A DNA stretch of 64,000 nt from CATOSP01 sp034422355 (GTDB taxonomy: Bacteria > Chloroflexota > Dehalococcoidia > Lucifugimonadales > UBA3495), in the NCBI GenBank assembly GCA_034422355.1, contig DAOUJS010000006.1, positions 22,971 through 86,970 of the forward strand, given 5' to 3'. Under the pieces are notes generated by a model, which worked only from the letters and a program-made list of their open reading frames with translations, was not told where the DNA came from and made no database searches. Positions 51,240 to 59,146 of the stretch are shown piece by piece. How positions within the stretch are numbered: the stretch's first letter is position 1; every line of letters begins with the position of its first letter. The position numbers and the translations under genes are program-made.

Positions 51240-52589
51240 ATGATATACGACGCTGAGAAACGGGACATATCCATAGCCGTGGGCGGCGACGCCATGATCA
51301 CCCGGCGGATGCAGCCCTTCCGGGAGGAGGCTTTCCACAAGCTGGTCAAGGTGCTGCGCGACGCCGACGTGAGCGTGGTAAACCTGGAGATGCTGTTCCA
51401 CGACTACGAGAGCAGTTGGCAGTGGAGCGGGGCAACCTACACCCGCTCCGACCCGGCCAACCTGGACGAGCTGAAGTGGATGGGCATCGACGCGGTGACC
51501 ACCGCCAACAACCATTCCTTCGACTTCTCCGAGGGCGGATTCCTGACCACGCTCCAGCACTGCCACGACAAGGGCCTGCCCCAGGCCGGAGGCGGGCATA
51601 ACATCGACGAGGCCAGGGCCCCCGCCTATGTGGACTCGGCGATGGGCCGAGTTGCGGTCATGTCGGCCACCAGCACCTTCAGCGACCAGTCACGCGCCGG
51701 GCCGGGCCGCCCTGATTTCCCGGGACGTCCGGGAGTAAACGCCCTGAGACACCAACTGGTCCACCACGTGGAGCGGGACGTCTTCGACGCGCTCAACAAG
51801 GCCAACCGGGAGTTGGGCTACGACGAACACAAGGCAGCCTCCAACGCCTTCGGGTTCGGCGGCATAGAGGAGGCCCTGGACTATAACACGGAGCTGGAGT
51901 TCCTGGAAAAGAAGTTCGTTCTGTCCGAGGAGTTCGGGATCCACACATCGCCCAATAACGACGATCTGTCCGGCATGGCCAAGTGGATACGGGGATCCCA
52001 GAAGCTCTCGGACTTCCAGATTTACGGTGCTCACTGCCACGAGAGCGGCAGCTCCGGGGAGTACCACGGCTCGACCCGGACGTCGCCGCCGGAGTTTCTG
52101 GAGGACTTCGCCCGCTGGACTATCGACCAGGGTTGCGCTCTGTTCGCGGGTCACGGGCCGCACCTGCTGCGGGGCATCGAGATATACAAGAACCGCCCCA
52201 TCTTCTACAGTCTGGGCAACTTCATCTTCCAGAATGAAAGCGTCCTGTGGCTGCCCGACGAGTCGTACCGCCGCTTCAATCTGACTCACGAACACACCCC
52301 CGGCGACTACCTGGACACCCGTTCCGGCGGCGGCGCCCGCGCCTTCGCCGGCGATCCGGTGTTCTGGCAGAGCGTGGTCGCGGTGTGCAACTACCAGGGC
52401 GGGGACCTGCGGGAGATAGTGCTGCACCCCATAGATATGGGCCACGGCCGCCCCATCCCACAGCGTGGCCGCCCGGTAATGGCCGAGGGCGAAATAGCCC
52501 AGCAGACCCTCCACTGGCTCCAGGAAGTCTCCAAGCCCTACGGCACGGAGATAACCATAGAAGGTGATACGGGGTATATCCGGCTGTAA
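51240..52589 (+). CDS. CapA-family (poly-gamma-glutamate synthesis type) metallophosphatase-like protein
   Basis: A 449-aa protein from MIYDAEKRDISIAVGGDAMITRRM (51240), with AAGGAGG just upstream. It has the CapA/YwtB metallophosphatase-fold motifs: GGDAMITRRM, VVNLEMLFHDY, VTTANNHSFDFSEGG, GAHCHESG and FAGHGPHLLRGIEIYKNRPIFYSLGNFIFQ. CapA proteins take part in polyglutamate export, but many Chloroflexota homologues lie far from capBC genes and act on unknown phosphoesters. No signal peptide is visible. It is preceded by a perfect extended -10 box. Confidence 0.85.
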   Translation: MIYDAEKRDISIAVGGDAMITRRMQPFREEAFHKLVKVLRDADVSVVNLEMLFHDYESSWQWSGATYTRSDPANLDELKWMGIDAVTTANNHSFDFSEGGFLTTLQHCHDKGLPQAGGGHNIDEARAPAYVDSAMGRVAVMSATSTFSDQSRAGPGRPDFPGRPGVNALRHQLVHHVERDVFDALNKANRELGYDEHKAASNAFGFGGIEEALDYNTELEFLEKKFVLSEEFGIHTSPNNDDLSGMAKWIRGSQKLSDFQIYGAHCHESGSSGEYHGSTRTSPPEFLEDFARWTIDQGCALFAGHGPHLLRGIEIYKNRPIFYSLGNFIFQNESVLWLPDESYRRFNLTHEHTPGDYLDTRSGGGARAFAGDPVFWQSVVAVCNYQGGDLREIVLHPIDMGHGRPIPQRGRPVMAEGEIAQQTLHWLQEVSKPYGTEITIEGDTGYIRL

Positions 52590-52687
52590 TCAGCGAACCT
52601 CGTTGCCATTGTAGAACACGCACCGTCCGGCGCAGGGTGACCTGCGCCGGACCTGTTTCCGGGAGCTAACGGAATGATGCTTGACGT

Positions 52688-52696
52688 TGCTATAAT
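52688..52696 (+). promoter_or_regulatory. Extended -10 promoter of the ATPase-PIN unit (TGCTATAAT)
   Basis: TG-C-TATAAT ends 21 nt before the ATG at 52718, leaving a leader of roughly 15 nt that contains GAAGGG. This gives the ATPase-PIN pair its own promoter. Confidence 0.55.
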
Positions 52697-52717
52697 TCGG
52701 TGTGAAGGGTGGCTCAG

Positions 52718-53983
52718 ATGATCACCAAAATAGGTCTGCGAAACTTCAAGTGCTTCCGCGACCTGGAAATCAGCCCAAAGCTGGTAACGGTGCTAATCGG
52801 GCCGAATGGCACCGGCAAGTCCGGCGTCTTGCAGGCATTGTTGTTGCTGAAGCAGTCGCGAGATCCCAACCAAGTCCTGGAATTGCAGGGCAGCTCCGTC
52901 AGGTCTGCGTCCGAAGACTTTATGCTGCATGGTGTTGACCGTGCATCTGATAGAGTGGGGTTTTCGTTATGGGGCACTTGGCCGGTCAGGTCGATGGATA
53001 ACACAATTCCGGTCAAGTTTGATGTCCATCTGGACTATTCCCGTGACACAATCCATCGGGGGGAAAAACGAGGGAGCACCCAGTTCGAGTATTCTGATAT
53101 TCTGTTCGACATCCCCGCAGGAATGAACCAAACCGTCAAAAATTCTATAGGTATTGAAATGGGAGTCTTGGCGTTAAACGGACTAAACATTGCCAGTATG
53201 AGGGTTCTCGATTTCCAACCACCGGATGAATCAAGAGATTGGCCAATTCGGCCTTTTGAAGATTTCCTGAACGAAGCATCCGTTGCTCCTGCAAGGGTAA
53301 TGGAAAACATGAAGATGGTTCCGGCCATCCGGGGTCTGGTGCGCTTGGACTACTCATTGAGGGAAGGACCAGCAGAGGTCATATCCTCTGCGTCCGGGCT
53401 GGATACCCAGGAGGACCAGATCGTTAGTACACTGGTATACTCCTCTTCTACTCAGGCCCATGTCTCCGAATGGATGGAGAAAATAACGGGAGTAGGGTTC
53501 AAGACTGATCTGGCTCCTGGCCGGAATATACGGCCGCTTTCCACAACCACGACAGGCGACATAAACATTACGATGGAAGGGTCTGGGACAAACTCATTGA
53601 TTCACCTGCTGTTCGAGCTTGCCAGAGCGGAGACGGGAGCCACCATATTGATCGAGGAGCCGGAGTTGCACCTTCACCCCAAGGCGCAGGGTGACCTCAC
53701 TCAGGTCCTGGTAGAAGAAGCAAAGGCCAACGACAAGCAGGTAATCATGACCACCCACGGCGAACACATACTGGGGCGGCTTCTAGTGTTGGTGGCCGAA
53801 GGAGTGATCTCCAAAGAGGAAGTGGCAATCTACGCTTTCGATAAAGACGGCCAGGGAATCTGTTCCGCCACCGAGATCGAGGTCACTGACAGGGGCCAGA
53901 CGATGGGCGGACTCCCGGGGTTCTACGATGCCAACTTGGACGAAATGGACCGGCTAGTTGAAGCGTTGCGGAAGAACTCTTGA
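52718..53983 (+). CDS. AAA/ABC-type ATPase of a two-gene cassette with a PIN nuclease
   Basis: A 421-aa ATPase of the RecF/SMC-like AAA_15/AAA_21 group. The start MITKIGLRNFKCFRDLEI (52718) is chosen for its leader AGGG; GTG 52709 is possible. Walker A is GPNGTGKS (28-35). After a diverged middle part the signature helix (EGSGTNSLIHLLFELA), Walker B ILIEEPELHLHP (about 307-318) and the switch His MTTHGEHILGR follow. No TOPRIM nuclease is fused, unlike OLD proteins. Its stop overlaps the start of the PIN gene (TTGA at 53980), so the two proteins are made together. ATPases of this kind gate nuclease effectors in several anti-phage systems; that role is inferred here. Confidence 0.85.
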   Translation: MITKIGLRNFKCFRDLEISPKLVTVLIGPNGTGKSGVLQALLLLKQSRDPNQVLELQGSSVRSASEDFMLHGVDRASDRVGFSLWGTWPVRSMDNTIPVKFDVHLDYSRDTIHRGEKRGSTQFEYSDILFDIPAGMNQTVKNSIGIEMGVLALNGLNIASMRVLDFQPPDESRDWPIRPFEDFLNEASVAPARVMENMKMVPAIRGLVRLDYSLREGPAEVISSASGLDTQEDQIVSTLVYSSSTQAHVSEWMEKITGVGFKTDLAPGRNIRPLSTTTTGDINITMEGSGTNSLIHLLFELARAETGATILIEEPELHLHPKAQGDLTQVLVEEAKANDKQVIMTTHGEHILGRLLVLVAEGVISKEEVAIYAFDKDGQGICSATEIEVTDRGQTMGGLPGFYDANLDEMDRLVEALRKNS

Positions 53984-54471
53984 CACCAAACAGGTCTTTC
54001 ATCCTGGACGAGAACGTCCTTATTTTCGCCCAGACGGGCACCAACGAGAGCGGTGCCCGCGACGATACTTGTACTGAACTGGTAAACCGAATCATCGATA
54101 TCTGTCATACAATCGTGATAGATCGTCCGCTGTGGGCGAAATATCGTCACCAATTGGACCAAGCCAGACGCCCGCCGGTCAGTCAAAGAGCGGCGATGGT
54201 GCGCCTATTGCTCGAAGCGATTAGAATTGATGGCAAACTCGATGGTTTCGACCGAGCCGATGCTGGGCCGTTTGAAGAAGAAAGCCGTATTCCCCGGGGC
54301 AGCCAGGACGACACGTTTCTCGTAAGACTGGCTGTGGCTACCGGGGCCACATTGGTAACTGCCGACACTCCCTTGCGCGACGACCTGGAATCATCGGGCA
54401 TCCGTGCAAGGTATAACCTGGAGGTCGTCACCCCCGAAGAAGCCCTTACTTCCCTTGCGCCCTCTGGGTAA
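53980..54471 (+). CDS. PIN-domain nuclease coupled to the ATPase
   Basis: A 163-aa PIN-like protein starting at TTG 53980, overlapping the ATPase stop by three bases. Acidic catalytic positions are present: D10 in FILDENVLIFA, D110/D111 in SQDDTFLVRLA, and D129 with D134 in VTADTPLRDDL. LVTADTPL is a typical PIN strand-4 motif. No antitoxin with a ribbon-helix-helix or AbrB domain is visible, so it is not a standard VapBC toxin; its likely control partner is the upstream ATPase. Target RNA unknown. Confidence 0.8.
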   Translation: MTPNRSFILDENVLIFAQTGTNESGARDDTCTELVNRIIDICHTIVIDRPLWAKYRHQLDQARRPPVSQRAAMVRLLLEAIRIDGKLDGFDRADAGPFEEESRIPRGSQDDTFLVRLAVATGATLVTADTPLRDDLESSGIRARYNLEVVTPEEALTSLAPSG

Positions 54472-54509
54472 ATCGACCCGCCGGCGACCGTTCCCCCAAT
54501 CCCTCCGTG

Positions 54510-54527
54510 TTACACTATAAGTTACAC
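54510..54527 (+). promoter_or_regulatory. Direct repeat TTACAC flanking TATAAG upstream of rtcB
   Basis: TTACAC occurs at 54510-54515 and 54522-54527, with TATAAG (54516-54521) exactly between them. TATAAG may be the -10 box of rtcB (start 54574), and the flanking repeats a regulator binding site. Confidence 0.35.
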
Positions 54528-54573
54528 ACTTCCACAAGGCGTCGTCCCCACTCAACGACGCGGGGAGGCCACC

Positions 54574-55755
54574 ATGCCGCCGTTGAACATTGGCCCGAAC
54601 ATCCTGTCCTGGCTGGCCGAGGAGCAGATCGAGGACTCCGCTCTTCAGCAGATCAGGAACCTGTCCGAATTGCCCTTCATCTTCAGGCACGTCGCCGTCA
54701 TGCCTGACTGCCACTTCGGCATGGGCGCGACCGTCGGCTCGTGCATCCCTACCCTCCGGGCCATCATTCCCGCCGCGGTGGGTGTGGACATCGGCTGCGG
54801 CATGATCGCCGTCAAGACACCCCTGGTCAAAGACGACCTGCCCGAGGACCTGTCCGACCTGCGCAAGGCCGTTGAGGAGCAGATACCCCTGAGCGCGGGC
54901 CGCTACAACCGCAACGTCAAGAAGACTGCCAGGGAGCGCGTCGAGCAACTGGAAGCCCAGGCCGCGGAACTGGATCGGCTTGACTTCTACGACAAGGTCG
55001 ACCGCAACTGGCGGAAGCAGCTTGGCTCGCTGGGTTCCGGCAACCACTTCATCGAGATTGTGCTCGACGAGGAAGACTCGGTCTGGGCCTTCCTGCACTC
55101 CGGCTCCCGGGGAATCGGGAACCGGCTCGCCACACTCCACATCAAGACCGCCAAGGCGCTGATGGAGAAGTGGTATATCAACCTGCCCGACGCCGACCTG
55201 GCCTACCTGGTCGAGGACACGCCTGAGTTTGACGATTACATGACCGACCTGTTATGGGCGCAGGACTTCGCCAAACTCAACCGCGAGGAGATGATCGAGC
55301 GCGTCCTTAAAATCCTCCAGTACCGCTTCGGCGAGTTCGACGAGGTGGAGCGCATCCAGTGTCACCACAACTTCACCCAGCGCGAGCACCACTTCGGGAG
55401 GAACGTGCTGGTTTCGAGGAAGGGGGCCATCGAGGCCAGGGAAGGCCAATTGGGACTGATTCCCGGCTCAATGGGTACTGCCAGCTACGTGGTGCGGGGC
55501 AAGGGCAATGAGGCGTCACTGAATACCGCGCCCCACGGCGCGGGCCGCAGTCTCAGCCGCAACAAGGCCCGCGGTTCCTTCACGATGGAAGATTTCGACC
55601 AGTACATGGAGGGCATTGAGGTCAGGCGGTCCGAAGCCTTCCTGGACGAGTTGCCCGGCGCGTACAAGGACATCGACCTGGTGATGGAACAGTCCCGCGA
55701 CCTGGTGGACGTGGTGCATACCTTCCGCCAGATCGTCAACGTCAAGGGGACGTAG
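54574..55755 (+). CDS. rtcB: RNA-splicing/repair ligase RtcB
   Basis: A 393-aa RNA ligase that joins 2',3'-cyclic phosphate (or 3'-phosphate) and 5'-OH ends using GTP and Mn. Family residues are intact: MPDCHFGMGATVGS, AVGVDIGCGM, LGSLGSGNHFIEI, HSGSRGIG, CHHNFTQREHH, and the guanylated His321 in NTAPHGAGRSLSR. It is somewhat shorter than E. coli RtcB but matches the compact bacterial type. No archease or rtcA/rtcR gene is adjacent. It lies 103 nt downstream of the ATPase-PIN pair, an RNA-cutting candidate whose products would be RtcB substrates only if it leaves 5'-OH ends. Confidence 0.92.
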   Translation: MPPLNIGPNILSWLAEEQIEDSALQQIRNLSELPFIFRHVAVMPDCHFGMGATVGSCIPTLRAIIPAAVGVDIGCGMIAVKTPLVKDDLPEDLSDLRKAVEEQIPLSAGRYNRNVKKTARERVEQLEAQAAELDRLDFYDKVDRNWRKQLGSLGSGNHFIEIVLDEEDSVWAFLHSGSRGIGNRLATLHIKTAKALMEKWYINLPDADLAYLVEDTPEFDDYMTDLLWAQDFAKLNREEMIERVLKILQYRFGEFDEVERIQCHHNFTQREHHFGRNVLVSRKGAIEAREGQLGLIPGSMGTASYVVRGKGNEASLNTAPHGAGRSLSRNKARGSFTMEDFDQYMEGIEVRRSEAFLDELPGAYKDIDLVMEQSRDLVDVVHTFRQIVNVKGT

Positions 55756-55795
55756 CCGCGAACCCTTCCAACTGAAAGCCGAACAAGGAGGAACG

Positions 55796-57217
55796 ATGCC
55801 GGACACCGACTTGCTTTACGCGCCCGTGTACGAACTCCGGGAGATGCTGGACGCCCGCAAGGTCTCCTCGGTGGAACTGACCGAACTTTATCTGCGCCGG
55901 ATTGAGCAGCTAAACCCCATTCTCAATGCCTACCTCACTGTCACGGGAGACGAAGCGCTGACAGCAGCCCGCACCGCCGACGGGATGATAGAGAGCGGGA
56001 CTCGGGGAATGCCGCTGCTGGGCATCCCCATATCCGTCAAGGATCTGGAAGCCACCAGCGGAATCCGGTCTACGATGGGGTCCTTGGCTTTCCGCGACAC
56101 GGTCCCGGACACCGACTCGGTGGTGTGGGAGCGGGTTAAGGCGTCAGGCGCGGTGCTTCTGGGCAAGACCAACACGCCGGAGTTCGGGCTGCAGGGCACC
56201 ACCGAAAACCGGCTCGGCGAGCCGTCCCGCAACCCCTGGAACACGGAGCGCACCCCCGGCGGCTCCAGCGGCGGCGCGGGCGCAGCGGTGGCCGCGGGCA
56301 TGTGCGCCATCGCTACCGGCACGGACGGAGGCGGTTCCATCCGCAACCCCAGCAGCTTTTGCGGCCTGTATGGGATCAAGCCAACCCTGGGCAGGGTCCC
56401 CCGCGCCGGGGGGTTGGGCCGCCCCTCCCCCAACCTTACGTCCCAGTCCGGTCCGATGGCCCGCACCGTCAGGGACGCCGCCGTGCTGCTGCAAGCCCTG
56501 GCGGGCCACGACCCAAGGGACCCCGCATCTATGCGGGAAACGCCCCCGGACTTCGAGGCGGCGCTGGACAACGGAGCTTCCGGCCTGCGCATAGCCTGGA
56601 GCGCCGACATGGGCTACGCCGTGATCGACCCGGAGGTGGTGGAGGTCACTTCCAGGGCGGCGCGGGTGTTCGAGGAATTGGGCTGCATCGTGGCAGAACC
56701 CGAGTTCGAGCTGGACGATCCGGTCCCGGCCTTCCTCAACATCTTCTACATCGGGAATTACGTGAGCTACGGCCACCTGCTTGACGAATGCCCGGAGCTT
56801 CTCACCGAAAACACCCTCTTCTGCCTGGAGCACGCCCAGAATGTGACCGGGGCAGATTATGCCGGGTCAATCCGCGCCGTTGACCAGATGCGCGCCCGTG
56901 TCGACGACCTGATGGAGAGCTATGACCTGCTGCTCACACCCACCTTGGCGGTTCCCGCGTTCCCGGTAGGAGAACCACCGTCCCGCATCGGAGGCGTGGA
57001 CGTTCCGGCTCGCGGCGGGTTCTCGCCAATGACCCGTCCCTTCAACCTGGGCGGGCAGCCCGCAGCCAGTATCCCATGCGGGTTCTCCGCGGAAGGTCTG
57101 CCCATCGGCCTCCAGATAGTAGGCCGGCGCGGCGAGGAGGCCACGGTGCTGCGTGCGTCCGCAACCTTCGAGCAGGCCAGGCCGTGGATACAGCACCGCC
57201 ACCCGCAGCTGGTCTGA
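55796..57217 (+). CDS. Amidase-signature family amidase
   Basis: A 473-aa amidase. The Ser-cisSer-Lys triad is intact: K82 in IPISVKDLEA, S157 in GGSSGGAGAA and S181 in GTDGGGSIRNPSSFCG. The family includes GatA, but no gatB/gatC genes are near, and the fold and lengths fit a stand-alone catabolic amidase. GGAGGAACG before the ATG is a good ribosome site. It lies 40 nt after rtcB and could be cotranscribed with it, although a functional link is unlikely. A long palindrome follows 80 nt after its stop. Confidence 0.9.
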   Translation: MPDTDLLYAPVYELREMLDARKVSSVELTELYLRRIEQLNPILNAYLTVTGDEALTAARTADGMIESGTRGMPLLGIPISVKDLEATSGIRSTMGSLAFRDTVPDTDSVVWERVKASGAVLLGKTNTPEFGLQGTTENRLGEPSRNPWNTERTPGGSSGGAGAAVAAGMCAIATGTDGGGSIRNPSSFCGLYGIKPTLGRVPRAGGLGRPSPNLTSQSGPMARTVRDAAVLLQALAGHDPRDPASMRETPPDFEAALDNGASGLRIAWSADMGYAVIDPEVVEVTSRAARVFEELGCIVAEPEFELDDPVPAFLNIFYIGNYVSYGHLLDECPELLTENTLFCLEHAQNVTGADYAGSIRAVDQMRARVDDLMESYDLLLTPTLAVPAFPVGEPPSRIGGVDVPARGGFSPMTRPFNLGGQPAASIPCGFSAEGLPIGLQIVGRRGEEATVLRASATFEQARPWIQHRHPQLV

Positions 57218-57294
57218 TCTGGCAAACTGACCATCCTCGTGGCATGGAATCCACCGGATACTGGAACAACGTTCCAAAGAGCCTTTTGCACAAA

Positions 57295-57347
57295 ATGAGA
57301 TGGTCGGGGGGTAACGCTCTGGAAGCGTTACCCCCCGACCATCTCAT
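57295..57347. terminator. 24-bp perfect palindrome between convergent genes
   Basis: Arms 57295-57318 and 57324-57347 are perfectly complementary (containing GGGGGGTAACGCT) with a 5-nt loop CTGGA. It lies 77 nt beyond the amidase stop and 14 nt before the stop of the minus-strand hypothetical gene. It is far stronger than needed for termination and lacks a T-tract. It resembles the 18-bp hairpin at 5837-5877 in position but not in sequence. Confidence 0.7.
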
Positions 57348-57361
57348 ACCGAAGGTAGCAT

Positions 57362-57661
57362 CTATGCGGGAGCGTCAAGATACTCCCGTAGCTTCTCCGC
57401 CAACATCTCAGCCTCTTGACTCGTCACGCGAAGTACAACTGGCGGATCCCATGAATGTATCAGAATTTCGTTTGACTCGTTTGTTAGACGAAGCCCCCCT
57501 ATGCCTGTCTGATATACTTCCCCGCTTGGTGTGTCAAGCTCACGGTGAAGAAACTCAGCGACGCCTAAACTCATCTCGATAGGATACGGCTCACTACCGG
57601 GTCGCAACAAAATCAGTGTGATGCTGTCCCCTTCCCGTCTGACGAAATACTCAACATTCAT
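57362..57661 (-). CDS. Hypothetical protein (99 aa) next to the GIY-YIG gene
   Basis: A 99-aa protein from MNVEYFVRREGDSITLILLR (57661); the open frame extends upstream into the GIY-YIG gene, but this start avoids overlap. It consists of alternating short strands (YPIEMSLGVAEFLHREL, VYQTGIGGLRLTNESNEILIHSW, PPVVLRVTSQEAEMLAEKLREYL). No family is recognised. The 29-nt gap to the GIY-YIG stop upstream suggests a common transcript. The region is AT-richer than its neighbours. Confidence 0.5.
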   Translation of the reverse strand: MNVEYFVRREGDSITLILLRPGSEPYPIEMSLGVAEFLHRELDTPSGEVYQTGIGGLRLTNESNEILIHSWDPPVVLRVTSQEAEMLAEKLREYLDAPA

Positions 57662-57690
57662 TAGATAACTGTTCCTTGCATCATGTAGGC

Positions 57691-58314
57691 TTAGAATATC
57701 ATCAAAACTATGATCAGAACGATCAACGCCGCTAGACCAAAGATTCCGTAGAGAAGCCACACACGGAGATTGTCAAGGTCTTTCCGAAGGTCGCCAATCT
57801 GCATGCGCAGTCCGTCCAGGTCCCTATCACGCAGTAAATCGGGCAACGTGCCCGAAATGGCAGCGTTGAAATTCCTAATCATCGTCTCTTGATAGTCGCG
57901 GGTTTGGTTCTTTAGTTGCAGTTCCAAGGCCGTCGCTTGCTCGCGAGTTGCTACTGTATTGTACCAAATCAATATCGGATTCAGTCCGGCTGTGGACTTT
58001 GTTCCTCCTGCCTCGTGTTGTGCTATTCGTCGCCGGAGATCCCTGGTCTGACCAACATACAGTCGGTCATTGGATAGTCGGAGAATATAGACAAAGAATT
58101 CGGTCGCATTCTTATCCCCCTTTTCCCAGTGGCTCCCTTGTTCCGGAGCTAAATCTTTGCATCGATAACATGCTGTGTATCTGGAATGCTTAAAGTCCTG
58201 ACACACAGGGCATTGGTCTATCTCACCTTTTTGGTACTGAAAGTGATGAGCACTGCAGAGACCAATTGAACTCGGGGTGGCTTGGTACATACAGAAACCA
58301 AATTTGCACTGCAT
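57691..58314 (-). CDS. Zinc-finger, GIY-YIG nuclease and C-terminal membrane-anchor fusion
   Basis: About 207 aa from MQCKFGFC (58314; TTG 58362 is an alternative). Two Cys/His groups open the protein: C3, C8, C20, H23/H24, then C35, C38, C49, C52 (CPVCQDF, CYRCKD). A GIY-YIG domain follows: VYI (75-77), YVG (86-88), R95 in DLRRRIAQHEAGG and E133 in QATALELQLKNQ. A coiled coil (LDGLRMQIGDLRKDLDNLR) leads to a C-terminal helix of about 22 residues (VWLLYGIFGLAALIVLIIV). The combination of zinc binding, nuclease fold and tail anchor is unusual. Function unknown; a nucleic-acid-targeting or phage-entry role is conceivable. Confidence 0.8.
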   Translation of the reverse strand: MQCKFGFCMYQATPSSIGLCSAHHFQYQKGEIDQCPVCQDFKHSRYTACYRCKDLAPEQGSHWEKGDKNATEFFVYILRLSNDRLYVGQTRDLRRRIAQHEAGGTKSTAGLNPILIWYNTVATREQATALELQLKNQTRDYQETMIRNFNAAISGTLPDLLRDRDLDGLRMQIGDLRKDLDNLRVWLLYGIFGLAALIVLIIVLMIF

Positions 58315-58524
58315 AGCGTCGTTGCCTTGCGAAAGAGGATGGGCACTCTGCACAAGCTCCAATTCCGCGCGACACGAAATGGCACGAAGCCGATCCTCGG
58401 GTAGTCTGCGGGACCCATCTCGTGCAGAGCCATAGCAGCGTACTACTATGGACTGTACTTGTGTCAGCTTAACGCTACACTTTCTGAGTGTCCACAGGCT
58501 CTCCTAGTAGTGCGAAATTTTTGT

Positions 58525-58603
58525 AATGATGGGTAATCAAGCTTGTCGAGCTAACCTTTAAAGGCCGGATGGGGTACGACATCACTCAATGTAACCCATC
58601 ATT
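58525..58603. repeat. Inverted repeat AATGATGGGT/ACCCATCATT
   Basis: Arms 58525-58534 and 58594-58603 enclose 59 nt that also contain AGCTTGTCGAGCT. It could be a small non-autonomous element remnant or a terminator region between the RidA gene and the AT-rich patch. No flanking target duplication was identified. Confidence 0.35.
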
Positions 58604-58620
58604 TCTAAGCGGTTGGTCTA

Positions 58621-59091
58621 CTAATCCTCCACTTCCACGATCATCTCGATCTCCACTGGCATACCCCCGGGTAGGGTGGACATGCCCACCGCGGAGCGGG
58701 CGTGGCGGCCCTGCTCCCCGTAGAGGCTGATCAGGAGGTCCGAGGCTCCGTTGGCCACCCTGGGCGTGTCGCCGAAGTCGGGGGCCGCGTTGATCATGCA
58801 CAGCAGCTTGACCACCCGTTTCAACTTGTCCAGGTCGCCTATCTCCCCCTTCAGGTTGGTCAGCAGGTTCAGCATCGTCTGGCGCGCGCAGTCGTATCCC
58901 TGTTCGATGGTGAGGTCAGAACCCAGCTTGCCCACGTGGAGCAGGGTGCCGTCGGGCAGGCCAGGACCGGTGCCGGACAGGTAGACCAGGTTGCCAGTGC
59001 GCACAGCGGGGATGAAGTTGCCCAACTGGGTGCGCCGGGGCGGCGGAAGCTCGTAGCCCAGTTCATTCAGCTTGTTCTCCACTTCTGGCAT
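58621..59091 (-). CDS. RidA/YjgF-family protein
   Basis: A 156-aa member of the RidA/YER057c/UK114 superfamily. NFIPAVRTGNLVYLSGTGPGLPDGTLLHVGKLGSDL fits the N-terminal strands, IEQGYDCARQTMLNLLTNLKG the helix, and VEIEMIVEVED the final strands. The position of the catalytic Arg of RidA (in a conserved R-S/T region, here ARSAVGMSTLPGGMPVE) appears occupied. Family members deaminate reactive enamine/imine intermediates. It is divergent from the amidohydrolase gene, 55 nt away. Confidence 0.88.
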   Translation of the reverse strand: MPEVENKLNELGYELPPPRRTQLGNFIPAVRTGNLVYLSGTGPGLPDGTLLHVGKLGSDLTIEQGYDCARQTMLNLLTNLKGEIGDLDKLKRVVKLLCMINAAPDFGDTPRVANGASDLLISLYGEQGRHARSAVGMSTLPGGMPVEIEMIVEVED

Positions 59092-59146
59092 GAGAATCTC
59101 TCCTTCTTTGACCGTTTGGTACGGGCGCTATGTTACCATGTAGCCC

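Noticed and set aside
58525..58603. attC-like integron recombination site
   Set aside because: The inverted repeat lacks the RYYYAAC/GTTRRRY core sites, so it is listed only as an inverted repeat.
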